20,593 nucleotides of DNA, taken from the IMG/VR virus record IMGVR_UViG_3300042691_046818, positions 1 through 20,593 of that record; one strand, written 5' to 3'. Positions 1 through 8,271 of the stretch are shown here, piece after piece. The position numbers were made by a program, and so were the translations under genes. Origin of the DNA: a virus. The notes under the pieces were generated by a model. That model made no database searches, was not told the origin of the DNA, and worked only from the letters and a program-made list of their open reading frames with translations. Numbering within the stretch: the first letter of the stretch is position 1; the number at the start of each line of letters is the position of its first letter.

Positions 1-1
1 A

Positions 2-547
2 ACTATTAACGTAATAGGAGATTTTACTTTTGAGTTCTATCTTCAATATCAAAATACAGCTTTTTATGAACCAGCTTCAGAGATTACGCACAATTATTTC
101 ATCTCAGATAACTTCAGTATCACTTACACTGGTCAGCTAACCGCCAGCACTCAAAACCTTACACTCACATTAGTTATTGGCTCTAACACCTATACATTTG
201 ACAACGCCAACCGACTTTTCAGATATCAAAATAGCCGCTACATATTCTTTTCTGTCACGCGAGTAGGGACGAGCATCAAAGTACATTGTGATGGGCAACT
301 GCTGACAGAAAAAGAAGGCTTGGTTACAGATTCCCCAGCAACTAATTTGGCTATTACATCAGCAGAAGTAAGTATGATAGGACGTATTGACTCAATGCGC
401 TTAACAGTAGGCAAAGGAAGATACACTGATGCTATTTATCAACCTCCAGCGATGAGATTTGGTCGGTTAGGTGGGCTTGAAGATGTGGTTCACTCTCAGT
501 CTTTTAATTACTTTCATCGCAGTATTGGTAATCAGATATTCTCTTAA
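2..547 (+). CDS. Partial tail-fibre/adhesin protein, C-terminal LamG-like domain
   Basis: The frame is open from the first bases of the window, so this is the last 181 residues of a longer protein that starts upstream. The visible part is beta-rich and ends with a signature close to RLTVGKGRYT followed by a QPP turn. That matches the C-terminal strand of laminin-G/concanavalin A-like modules, where the pattern is a D-x-(V/M)-R-(I/L)-T-x-G-x-x-R-Y-T stretch and then a proline pair. Such modules are common in phage tail fibres and other virion adhesins and bind glycans or proteins at the host surface. The stop codon lies one base before the start of the next gene, and the last gene of this tail block carries a related module. 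The N-terminal part and any trimerisation or baseplate-anchor region are outside the window. Confidence 0.7.
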   Translation, partial: TINVIGDFTFEFYLQYQNTAFYEPASEITHNYFISDNFSITYTGQLTASTQNLTLTLVIGSNTYTFDNANRLFRYQNSRYIFFSVTRVGTSIKVHCDGQLLTEKEGLVTDSPATNLAITSAEVSMIGRIDSMRLTVGKGRYTDAIYQPPAMRFGRLGGLEDVVHSQSFNYFHRSIGNQIFS

Positions 548-548
548 T

Positions 549-1529
549 ATGAATACAACCATATTTCCTCACACAGTTAACGAGAACAAAGCTGACTACA
601 ACTTAATACCTGTGGGAACTTTGCTATTAGGGTTTGTCTCAAAGAACATCACTACTAAAACATATAAGAACAGTACAGTTATTGTTGGTAATAGCAAGCG
701 TAACCTCAAAGAATTTATTGAATACTCTTCTTACAGTGACGGCTCGATACTTCGTTTCTACAAAGGCAAATTAACAACCATTGTGCCTAATATATATTTA
801 AGAGATATTGAAGGAACAGTAATAGCAGGAATGGGTGATTATCTTGCAGTTACCAGTCTTGGTACTGTCACTAACGTAGGCAGAAAAGAATACTCTGTCA
901 GTCAATTAAGTGATGTGGTCGATTCTATTTCACCTGATAAGTATGCTCTAACCTACAATGGTGCTGTTTGGGCATATGCCCCTGAATCTTCGGCATTAGG
1001 CAGATTTGAAGATGTGACTTTTGCTACAGTACCTTACGGGGTTTTTGTATCCTATTTTGCTCCAGTTAATCAAGGGGGGTTTGGAAATAGCTATAGAATC
1101 CTGCCTTTGAGTATTACTTGGGATAGGTCGCCCATTCTCGGAGGCACATTAAATTGTAATGGCAAGTCTTTACGCAACTTAACTTATTATTCTCAAGATA
1201 TACAAGCTTCGTCTCCTGTATCAACTTTATCTGTAGATACAATTACTTATAATGAAATCAATATAATTTGCGAGGATAATGTCAAAGTACTCTCTTTAGA
1301 TATTATCGTTAACCAAGCTCATCTCAAGTATTTTACGCTTAACCTAATAAATTTTGAAGGGATATTGAGCTTATCTTCATCTCAAGCTGATATTATTTTT
1401 GAAAACGGTTACTTAGCAAAAACAAAAGGAAAAGATAATACCTACACCCTGTTGGTATATAGAGATGATGTTAAACTAAGAGTTATCATGCTACACAAAA
1501 ATCGAAATCTCAATGTATTTACAAACTAA
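549..1529 (+). CDS. Unrecognised beta-rich protein of the tail-fibre block (326 aa)
   Basis: I do not recognise this protein. It is rich in Ser, Thr, Asn, Val, Ile and Tyr in short alternating stretches, as expected for a beta-structured virion protein. I see no catalytic motif, signal peptide or coiled coil. I chose the ATG at 549, one base after the upstream stop (TAA 545-547). The frame is open back to an ATG at 471, which would add 26 residues and a hydrophobic stretch, but that extension lies inside the upstream LamG gene and its coding is explained by that gene. The 3' end overlaps the next gene by 17 bases, which suggests translational coupling in one tail operon. A role as a tail fibre, fibre-tip or baseplate accessory protein is inferred from position only. 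Confidence 0.6.
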   Translation: MNTTIFPHTVNENKADYNLIPVGTLLLGFVSKNITTKTYKNSTVIVGNSKRNLKEFIEYSSYSDGSILRFYKGKLTTIVPNIYLRDIEGTVIAGMGDYLAVTSLGTVTNVGRKEYSVSQLSDVVDSISPDKYALTYNGAVWAYAPESSALGRFEDVTFATVPYGVFVSYFAPVNQGGFGNSYRILPLSITWDRSPILGGTLNCNGKSLRNLTYYSQDIQASSPVSTLSVDTITYNEINIICEDNVKVLSLDIIVNQAHLKYFTLNLINFEGILSLSSSQADIIFENGYLAKTKGKDNTYTLLVYRDDVKLRVIMLHKNRNLNVFTN

Positions 1530-2304
1530 CAGCAAAGAAAGTAATAATACCCCAGTTGAAGTTGAGGTAGTCCAAAGTCCTAGCTTTGACATATTTGGTA
1601 CAACTGTACATCTACCTCCAAACTCTAGTCTTAATACCGCCCTTCTTTTGGCGTTATTAATTCAAAATCTCACTAACCTATTTAAAACAAAACCCGTAGA
1701 ATTTGCTATTGATTTGCTTAGGGGTGGCGACCTAGAGCTACTTGAAAAGCTTGACGATATTGCAGTAGAGTTGAGAGAACTTACTAAGGCTGACAGAGTA
1801 CTTATTGCAGGATTCCATAACGGCAAAAAGAATACAGTGTATCACTGGAAAAGATTATCGGTTCTGGCAGAAGCTACGCGACTAGGTATAGAACCTGTTG
1901 CATCAAAGCTGAAAGATGTGGATACCTATTCTGTTATGACAAAAGCAGATTATGATTTACTATCTACCTTGAAAGCCCACCAACAATACGTTCACACACA
2001 TCAAGATTTACCGACCATTAGCGCTAAACAAAAAAGATTCCTAAGTACCTGTTACATGTTTGGACAATATGTTTGCTTATTAGTCGATGACATCGCAGAC
2101 GCACCTCATGGAATTATCTTTGTTCAATACGATAGCCGTGAAAAATGTGAAGTACAAACAGAGAATGAGGTAGGCTGGAGTGATACTACTAGGGACATCG
2201 CTTACCAGAAAGCAATGGTAGTTAATAACCTTATTTATGACAGAGGCACTTCAAGAATGAATAAAATTTTTGATTTTGTTAAAAAGAAGTTGAGGATTTT
2301 CTAA
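1513..2304 (+). CDS. GAF-like protein with N-terminal hydrophobic segment
   Basis: 263 residues. About residues 40-57 form a hydrophobic stretch (LNTALLLALLIQNLTNLF) that could be a membrane or packing helix. It is followed by an acidic helical linker (about 62-90). The C-terminal part from about residue 92 contains ADRVLIAGFHNG, then a helix (KRLSVLAEATRLGIEP) and later beta strands such as GIIFVQYD. An alcohol-free D-R-x-x-I-x-x-F-H-N-G pattern followed by an S/T-x-x-x-E helix and a strand G-x-x-F-x-x-x-Y resembles GAF-type sensor folds found in uncharacterised phage and bacterial proteins. This assignment rests on pattern memory. The protein overlaps the preceding gene by 17 bases and lies 3 bases before the next, so it is co-expressed with tail genes. 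A lysis, signalling or virion role cannot be decided from the sequence. Confidence 0.5.
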   Translation: MYLQTNSKESNNTPVEVEVVQSPSFDIFGTTVHLPPNSSLNTALLLALLIQNLTNLFKTKPVEFAIDLLRGGDLELLEKLDDIAVELRELTKADRVLIAGFHNGKKNTVYHWKRLSVLAEATRLGIEPVASKLKDVDTYSVMTKADYDLLSTLKAHQQYVHTHQDLPTISAKQKRFLSTCYMFGQYVCLLVDDIADAPHGIIFVQYDSREKCEVQTENEVGWSDTTRDIAYQKAMVVNNLIYDRGTSRMNKIFDFVKKKLRIF

Positions 2305-2307
2305 ACT

Positions 2308-2844
2308 ATGCTTTACAGGAAAGATGGAGGAATTTATAGTCGCGCCTCAGCTATTGTCAACATTCTAACTCAGCTTGATACTGTAGTTCAGCCAGCTTAT
2401 ATTGATGATGAAACTCTAGCTCTTTACGGATTTATTTCTGACCCAAACCTAACTAGTCCTGTCAGTCAAGCTCCGACTCAAGAGCAAAGAAAAACAGCAT
2501 TGTCCAGTGTAGATTGGGTTATTGGTGCTGCACACTTGTCAGAACAAACCAAGGCATCTATTGAAGCATGGAGATGGATAGTTAGAAATTTGCCTCAAAT
2601 AAATTTAAGCGCAGACATTCCGCCATTACCTAAAGTAAAGGGTATAACAGGCTACTTCTCAACCACACTGCTAACTCAGGCAGAGGTTGACCAGATTAAA
2701 AACTATGTAACGCAAGATGAGGATTGGCTCACTTTTCTGCAAATTTGGAAAGAGCTTGGATTTACTTATTCTAAGCAGACTGTAGCTAATTTGTTGACTG
2801 CTTATACTACTGTGACTTTAAATGAAATTATCGGCAGCTTATAA
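2308..2844 (+). CDS. Unrecognised 178-aa protein upstream of the large adhesin
   Basis: No family recognised. The protein is mixed alpha/beta: an N-terminal segment with charged and aromatic residues, a helical centre (about 58-100, containing WVIGAAHL and WRWIVRNLPQ) and a helical C terminus containing DWLTFLQIWKELGF. A GAGG-containing purine stretch (about 2292-2296) lies 12 bases before the ATG. The gene overlaps the start of the 1049-residue adhesin by 23 bases. A small gene translationally coupled to a long fibre gene could be a fibre chaperone or an adaptor linking the fibre to the baseplate. That is position-based inference with no motif support. Confidence 0.55.
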   Translation: MLYRKDGGIYSRASAIVNILTQLDTVVQPAYIDDETLALYGFISDPNLTSPVSQAPTQEQRKTALSSVDWVIGAAHLSEQTKASIEAWRWIVRNLPQINLSADIPPLPKVKGITGYFSTTLLTQAEVDQIKNYVTQDEDWLTFLQIWKELGFTYSKQTVANLLTAYTTVTLNEIIGSL

Positions 2845-5800
2845 TCATTCATTTTCTGCTGGATACTCATACACTAGTCAAGTGTACGATGTTGCAAAGT
2901 TAATTCCAAATTTGAATGGATTATATCTGTGCAATCCAGATTATTTAACCTTCTCTAAAATTGGTGCTAATGGTGCAAACCAAATCCAAACTATTTATAA
3001 TTTGTTGTTTGATGGAAATTTTCTTCAAGCTTCGAGTAATCCACCAACACTTATCTCTAATGATAGTCAGTTCAATGGGCAACCTAGTATAGACTTTGCA
3101 AATAGTGGTAATCAATCTTTAGTATTCAGAAATTCAGTAAAGGTCGGCACATTAATTATTGTTTACCTTACAAGAGTTGCAGGTAGTCTTCCTGTGTACT
3201 CTTTTGGCTCCATAGCTGGTGACCCACCAACATTTTTTGATATCTTTCGTTCTGGGGCTACTTCATTATGGGCAGAGCAGCCTCTTGCAAATAACTCTAT
3301 CTATAATGCAACGTCACGAATCAATAGCCGTTCAGTCTCACCAGATGTCTTTGTTCCCCTCAATAACACCAGAATCCTTAGTGTCACCAGTATAGATAAT
3401 GCTAATCAATATGAGATTGTCTCTGGTTTTGGTGGGAGCGCTACTGGAGGAGGGTTAAGTGTTCGAGGTAAGATAGCTGCAATCATCACAGCAGAGTCCC
3501 CTTGTCCTTTAGACATACTTGCCTCTGTTGAAGCTAAGTTGGCGGAAATATATGTTAACTACAATGGAGTGTCAATATCTTCTCAGCCAACATTCAGAAT
3601 ATTGGTAGATGCTTTTTTTAGTTTTGATTTTGCTACTATTGCTATCGATGAGTTTTTTGATATTGTTAGCTATACCTATGTATCTCCTAGTGGATTAGGA
3701 CTCAGTTTTACAGGCTCAATTTTATCGGGCTATGTACCAGAAGTATTTGATGGTGAGTTTATTATCAGCATTACTAATAGCAATAGTATGGTATCTACAT
3801 TCAGTTTTAGCTTAGAAACTGTTCGTCCTGACCCATTTGTACTAGACTTCCCACAACAATCTAATATAACCGTAGCTCTTTCTCCACTAAAAGATAGTGA
3901 TGACATTCCTTACGGGATTTATGCCGATACATTCGATAATATAGTTAAATGGGAAGACTGCCGACGATTACCTAATAGACCTTTATACATAGCAAGTGAT
4001 ATAGGAACTAATCAAATCACTTACGATGGAGCAACTGCGTCTTTTATAACTAATAGTTCTCTTAATCCCAGAACACTATTAGGAACAACCGTTAACTGCA
4101 AAACATTAATCTGGGTATACAAACAAAAGCAGATTGGGGAACGCTTTATGGCTAATGGCTTCCCAGATATATTTGCTAACGGTGTTCTTTGGACTACTGC
4201 TACCAGTGAGGAAATATTTGGTACAACAGCTATAACTCAACTTAATACAAAGGTTAATAAGGTTGCGGTAAATGCCTTCAATTATCGATTCCCAAATGAA
4301 TATGGGGCAATTATTACTGCAACTAATTCTGGAACATCGATACCTTTTAGCGGTCTTACTTCTCAATTAAAAGGAGAACTACTGTATTTTATCGGTTGGT
4401 CGGTTGCATTAGGCGATGATGAACTTGCAACGGCTACTCACCTCTTAGCTAATAAGTTTTTTGATTCAACACTATTACTCTTCAGTACTGAGACAGAGTT
4501 CAGATACACTGAAAACGTTATTGTTAACCTTAACAAAAAGGTTACTGAAATAGCTGGTAACACCATAGAATACGAGATACTAGTTAACCACTACTCAGCA
4601 ACGATAACTGGGAACGACCTCACATTTACTTGTCCAACCGATGACTTCATCAGCTTTACTATTCGTGCATACACTTCAACCGAATCACTCACATTCAGCT
4701 TTAACGTCAGCATCACCTTACTTACTAATCAACTTTATATCGACCTGAAAGGGTTGCTTAACACCTTTAGCTCATTTTTCATCGTGACCCCTGATGTCGT
4801 CACTTTATCTAGTGGCAATATACTTCAACTTGATGAGTATCGAACTAATGGACAAGAGCTTCTTGGAGTAAATGCAGTCAACTACATCACACCTACACAA
4901 TTAGATGGACTACCCGCAGCTAGATTTAATATAGATGGCTCTTCACGGCTAGATTTCGGCACACCTAGCAGTAGTAGTGGATACTGCTTTATCATTGCTT
5001 ACATACGCAAAGCAGGGCAAACTGGCATAGCTTTCTTGTTTGGGCAGAATAGTAACAACATCTTTAACTCTGGCAATGATGGGGAACTTCTAGCAACAGA
5101 TTTCTATGGAGATGTCTGGGCGAACGGGGCAGAAAGAGAGAGAGATTATGTGCTGCCTGAAGAATCTCTTAGTGTGGTGATATTCAATTCAACTGACCTA
5201 GTAACCATCAACTCTATTGCCAAAGACAGGGTGTTCGAGGACAGAAGTGTAAAAGGTAGTGTAGCCATGTTTTGCACTGTTGACTATAAAATTGAGGCAG
5301 ACTTGTTTGCAGTAATAGAAAGTAGCATTCGAGACTACTATCAGCCAGCCAAAATAGTTACATTATTGAACTTTGACAGCAGCATCGTAGATGGAAGTTA
5401 TCGCGCCAAGACTTTGACCAGCAATATCTCGGTACTCGACACAGTTAACAAGAAGTTTGGAGCCACCAGCTTCCCAATTGCTAAAAACAGCGTACCAGCT
5501 TATGTGCAAGTACCCAATGACTCAGACTATTCTTTTTTGTCGGAGGATTTTACCATTGCAGGTTGGCTATTGGCTGACCGTGCTACTACTGGAGCCGAAG
5601 TTATTAACATTTATACACAACAAGGATTATCACTATTCTTTTCTGCCGACCGATTGTACTTAGGTCGCTCATTAGTACTAGGACTTGCTTTGTTTTCTGT
5701 CGCCTTACCTATATCCTCTACTGTATTCAATCATATCGCTTTGACGAAACAGAATGGAACACTGAGACTGCATGTTGGTGGAGTTCGAGTGTACGAAGCT

Positions 5801-5971
5801 GCTGATGATTACGAGTACCGTGACTGGAATACTGATGCACAAATAGGACAAGCCACTGCAATAACTACAAGTGGCTTGAACATCAATTTAGATTCGTTTG
5901 TGGTGTACAGGAGGATTTCGCTTTACAACGGCGCAAGTTTTGCCCCACCTAGTAGTGCTTACACAGTTTAG
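2822..5971 (+). CDS. Large modular tail-fibre/adhesin with lectin-like and Ig-like modules
   Basis: 1049 residues with a clear alternating design. Module 1 (about 28-245), module 2 (about 336-550) and module 3 (about 637-841) each look like concanavalin A/LamG-type jelly rolls. They share an N-terminal loop with an I/L-D-G or F-N-G-x-P-(A/S) turn before a D/N-F strand (FNGQPSIDF in module 1, LDGLPAARFNIDG in module 3). Between them lie two roughly 80-residue Ig/cadherin-like spacers (about 252-335 and 557-636), ending in similar strands (TFSFSLETV and LTFSFNVSIT). The C terminus (about 842-1049) is a canonical LamG module containing FTIAGWLL, FNHIALTKQNGTLRLHVGG and LNINLDSFVVYR. No peptidase or lyase motif is seen. 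It overlaps the upstream gene by 23 bases and its stop codon interlocks with the stop of the - strand gene. It is probably a receptor-binding fibre or virion-surface adhesin. Confidence 0.75.
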   Translation: MKLSAAYNHSFSAGYSYTSQVYDVAKLIPNLNGLYLCNPDYLTFSKIGANGANQIQTIYNLLFDGNFLQASSNPPTLISNDSQFNGQPSIDFANSGNQSLVFRNSVKVGTLIIVYLTRVAGSLPVYSFGSIAGDPPTFFDIFRSGATSLWAEQPLANNSIYNATSRINSRSVSPDVFVPLNNTRILSVTSIDNANQYEIVSGFGGSATGGGLSVRGKIAAIITAESPCPLDILASVEAKLAEIYVNYNGVSISSQPTFRILVDAFFSFDFATIAIDEFFDIVSYTYVSPSGLGLSFTGSILSGYVPEVFDGEFIISITNSNSMVSTFSFSLETVRPDPFVLDFPQQSNITVALSPLKDSDDIPYGIYADTFDNIVKWEDCRRLPNRPLYIASDIGTNQITYDGATASFITNSSLNPRTLLGTTVNCKTLIWVYKQKQIGERFMANGFPDIFANGVLWTTATSEEIFGTTAITQLNTKVNKVAVNAFNYRFPNEYGAIITATNSGTSIPFSGLTSQLKGELLYFIGWSVALGDDELATATHLLANKFFDSTLLLFSTETEFRYTENVIVNLNKKVTEIAGNTIEYEILVNHYSATITGNDLTFTCPTDDFISFTIRAYTSTESLTFSFNVSITLLTNQLYIDLKGLLNTFSSFFIVTPDVVTLSSGNILQLDEYRTNGQELLGVNAVNYITPTQLDGLPAARFNIDGSSRLDFGTPSSSSGYCFIIAYIRKAGQTGIAFLFGQNSNNIFNSGNDGELLATDFYGDVWANGAERERDYVLPEESLSVVIFNSTDLVTINSIAKDRVFEDRSVKGSVAMFCTVDYKIEADLFAVIESSIRDYYQPAKIVTLLNFDSSIVDGSYRAKTLTSNISVLDTVNKKFGATSFPIAKNSVPAYVQVPNDSDYSFLSEDFTIAGWLLADRATTGAEVINIYTQQGLSLFFSADRLYLGRSLVLGLALFSVALPISSTVFNHIALTKQNGTLRLHVGGVRVYEAADDYEYRDWNTDAQIGQATAITTSGLNINLDSFVVYRRISLYNGASFAPPSSAYTV

Positions 5972-6525
5972 TTGAGGTCAAGAACACTTGAAAATTGGCT
6001 CAGATAATTACTTGGGTCAAGTTCGTTGAGTTCGCCTTTACGTTTCATTTCCCGTTCGCGCAAAAATCTCTCGCGCTTGGCTTGTAGCTCCTTCATGTAG
6101 TTGTTCGACTTCTCTAGCGTCTTGAGTTCGGCTGCGGTCGCTGTGCCGTGATGCCGTCTCAGTTTATATAGAAATACCTGAGAGTGCCTAAACTTGAGGT
6201 ACAGTTGCTCTCTTGTTTTATCTTCGCTTCTATAAGCTTTCTTGCGAAGTAGTACAAATTTTCCCAAACCAAAAACATCAATAGGGGCAGTCTCGTCAGC
6301 ACATAACTGAGCTTCAATAGCTTTAGTAATCTCACGGAGGGTTTGGTAGATGAATGCTGGGGTCAGGAAACTTCCCGTATCTGGAAAGCGTTCAAGTAGA
6401 TTGGCATGAGCTTGGAAAACGTAAGCTGGAATGTGTTTGCGCGTCTTCTTGGTCACATTGATAAGGTTTTTCTCTTTCTGCTTCCTTACGATATCGACGT
6501 AAGGTTCGGGTGTAAGTTGTGTCAT
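5968..6525 (-). CDS. HU/IHF-like DNA-binding protein with basic coiled tail
   Basis: 185 residues on the - strand. Residues about 50-123 read like an HU/IHF fold: a helical pair (FIYQTLREITKAIEAQL), then a strand with the family's G-x-G-x-F turn (DVFGLGKFVLLRKK, 83-96), a basic arm, and a closing strand LYLKFRHSQVFLYKLRR (108-124). Bacterial HU is about 90 residues. This protein adds a basic N-terminal helix and a highly charged C-terminal helix (about 130-165). Expected role: bending or compacting phage DNA, or acting at packaging or transcription sites. Its stop (5968-5970) interlocks with the adhesin stop (5969-5971). It is transcribed divergently from the minor head gene across 38 bases. 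The family assignment is by motif reading and moderately sure. Confidence 0.55.
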   Translation of the reverse strand: MTQLTPEPYVDIVRKQKEKNLINVTKKTRKHIPAYVFQAHANLLERFPDTGSFLTPAFIYQTLREITKAIEAQLCADETAPIDVFGLGKFVLLRKKAYRSEDKTREQLYLKFRHSQVFLYKLRRHHGTATAAELKTLEKSNNYMKELQAKRERFLREREMKRKGELNELDPSNYLSQFSSVLDLN

Positions 6526-6563
6526 AATGAAGTGGTATACATATTCATAATAATCTTAGCATT
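6526..6563. promoter_or_regulatory. Short divergent intergenic region between HU-like and minor head genes
   Basis: This 38-bp AT-rich spacer separates two divergent starts. It contains TATACATATT and CATAATAATC, which could supply -10-like elements on either strand. No clean -35 partner is visible, so any promoter must extend into the coding regions or be phage-specific. The region is inferred to be regulatory from the divergent layout only. Confidence 0.3.
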
Positions 6564-8159
6564 ATGCGAAAGCAGTCCAATAGTTTCAAAGAATTTAAGA
6601 CACAGGAGTACTTCAAAGCATTGGCGGAATCGGTCTTGCTGGTTCGTAGAGCAATCAATAGTAGCTTTGCTGAGTCTACGTTTGTCGATGAGCTAGCTAA
6701 GTGGATTGCTAAGTCCAATGCCAGTATATATGAAGTGCCAGACATGCTCTTTAATAAGTTTGCAGAAAAGAATGTCAAAGATATTACCGACAAATACTTC
6801 CTAAAAATTCAGGTCGAGTTTGGTAAGGTGCTAACTACTAACTTTGAGTCGATGATTAAGCTGGCTATTCGACATCAGATGTACGATTACTTGTACGAAT
6901 ACGGGGATGATGACATTCGTAAGTACTTCGATACCCAAGTTATAAATGAAGACACCAAGGAACTGTCGGCTGAGTTCGCGGCTGGCGATGACACAATTAG
7001 AGAGCTTGGCAATAATAGAAGATATGGATTAACTAAAAGGGCAGTTGAGAATTTACTTAACCAACGAGCAGCACAGACCAATATAAATGATGTAGCCAAG
7101 GTACAAGAGCGTGTCAAAGTAGCCGATGAAGTGTCGCGCAATGTCTACATGCTTAATAAGATAAGTGATAGTACCAACAGTGCCAAGGCTGCCATGATGA
7201 ACTTCCTGTATGGCAGCAATGATGAGAAGCAAAACTTCCTATCGAGTAACTATTTAGGTAAGCGGCGCAGAGTCTTGCAATCGTCATACTCAACTGAAAG
7301 TAACAAACAAATCCGTAAAGCTGTTGCATTATTCCTTGCCTCCAATCGAGAGTACATTACTAACCTCAAGTCTCAACGTAATAAGTATGAGTATGACCTT
7401 GAACTACTAAAGGTAAGAGTCCGTAACATTATCAACAAAGACCAACAAGGCTTGCAAGGGGCATTCAAACAGCAATCACCAGATGTAATTGTAAAGACCG
7501 AGTTGGCAATTGCATACAACTTCGGTAAGGTAGCGGCATTTGGAGGCAAAGCTGATAGGTACAAAAGGTTCCGATGGAATGTCGATAGGGAGTACGCACT
7601 CATTAGTAGATATAAGCGACTAGCAAGGGGCAGCGATAGAACCGACCCTGTACCATGCGAAGACTGCGAAATTCAAGATGGTCTTGAGTATTACTTGTTT
7701 GAGATAATAGAAAATCAAAGAGATGGTGGTGATGTTATCAACTATAAAGCTGGAAATCCTACCACATGGCGAAATCCAGCTAAACCTTCTATTCCATACC
7801 ACCCCATGTGCGCCTGTTATTACAGCCTTGTGGAAGATGTTGACGAAGAAGATTTTGACCCCAAGAAACAGCCTCCAAACAGACCTCCACAAGGAGGCTT
7901 AGGTACACCGATTAAGATTGCTCTCGCTGCTACTGCATTTGTTGCTGGGCTTGCCTTGTTAGCTTCTAATAAGTCATTAGGTAATGCAACTGCCAAGGCT
8001 ATCTACTCTACATTCTCTGCACCTCGACTACCTCCGCCAGATGTAGCTAATTTACCGCGCATAGTAGAGTCAGGATTGGATGCTCTTAACTTTGTTGGGG
8101 CAGAAAAAAATATTGTAAATAAGGTGGCTAAAAGTGTTCAAATCATCAATCGCACTTAG
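6564..8159 (+). CDS. Minor head / head morphogenesis protein (Mu F, SPP1 gp7-like)
   Basis: 531 residues. The N-terminal half is helical and charged. The C-terminal third carries the family signature: a TELAIAYNFGK helix (about 312-322), a W-containing strand (RFRWNVD, about 337), the pair C365-x-x-C368 followed by a D-G turn (DGLEYY), and then HP-x-C-x-C (H413, C416, C418). This Cys/His set is typical of Mu gpF/SPP1 gp7 minor head proteins. They associate with the portal inside the procapsid and help DNA packaging or ejection. After a proline-rich linker there is an unusual hydrophobic helix (about 448-469, IKIALAATAFVAGLALLA), not part of the usual domain. A mini-gene starts inside its 3' end. 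Portal and terminase are not seen nearby. Confidence 0.8.
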   Translation: MRKQSNSFKEFKTQEYFKALAESVLLVRRAINSSFAESTFVDELAKWIAKSNASIYEVPDMLFNKFAEKNVKDITDKYFLKIQVEFGKVLTTNFESMIKLAIRHQMYDYLYEYGDDDIRKYFDTQVINEDTKELSAEFAAGDDTIRELGNNRRYGLTKRAVENLLNQRAAQTNINDVAKVQERVKVADEVSRNVYMLNKISDSTNSAKAAMMNFLYGSNDEKQNFLSSNYLGKRRRVLQSSYSTESNKQIRKAVALFLASNREYITNLKSQRNKYEYDLELLKVRVRNIINKDQQGLQGAFKQQSPDVIVKTELAIAYNFGKVAAFGGKADRYKRFRWNVDREYALISRYKRLARGSDRTDPVPCEDCEIQDGLEYYLFEIIENQRDGGDVINYKAGNPTTWRNPAKPSIPYHPMCACYYSLVEDVDEEDFDPKKQPPNRPPQGGLGTPIKIALAATAFVAGLALLASNKSLGNATAKAIYSTFSAPRLPPPDVANLPRIVESGLDALNFVGAEKNIVNKVAKSVQIINRT

Positions 8160-8271
8160 CCTTGGTATTGCATTGTTACTTCTATTAGTCTTTCCCCCTG
8201 ACCCTGATAGAATAAATTTAGCGCGATTATTTTACGCTTTAATATATCTCCTTCAACACCTTCACCCATGA
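8134..8271 (+). CDS. 45-aa membrane mini-protein, GTG start
   Basis: This is a small frame overlapping the 3' end of the minor head gene by 26 bases and ending in an ATGA overlap with the next gene. GTG at 8134 is preceded by AAGGTGG (8121-8127) with a 6-base gap, one of the best Shine-Dalgarno matches in the window, and an in-frame TAA lies just upstream (8116-8118). The product has a strongly hydrophobic stretch (about residues 6-20, ALSLGIALLLLLVF), a PPDPDR turn, and a second moderately hydrophobic segment (about 29-41). The tight coupling on both sides and the strong ribosome site support a real gene. It could be a holin-like, spanin-like or virion-associated membrane peptide. The function is unknown. 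Confidence 0.6.
   Translation: MFKSSIALSLGIALLLLLVFPPDPDRINLARLFYALIYLLQHLHP

Noticed and set aside
471-548. N-terminal extension of the 326-aa protein giving a transmembrane-like helix
   Set aside because: It lies inside the upstream LamG gene in another frame, and an ATG one base after that gene's stop gives a compact start.
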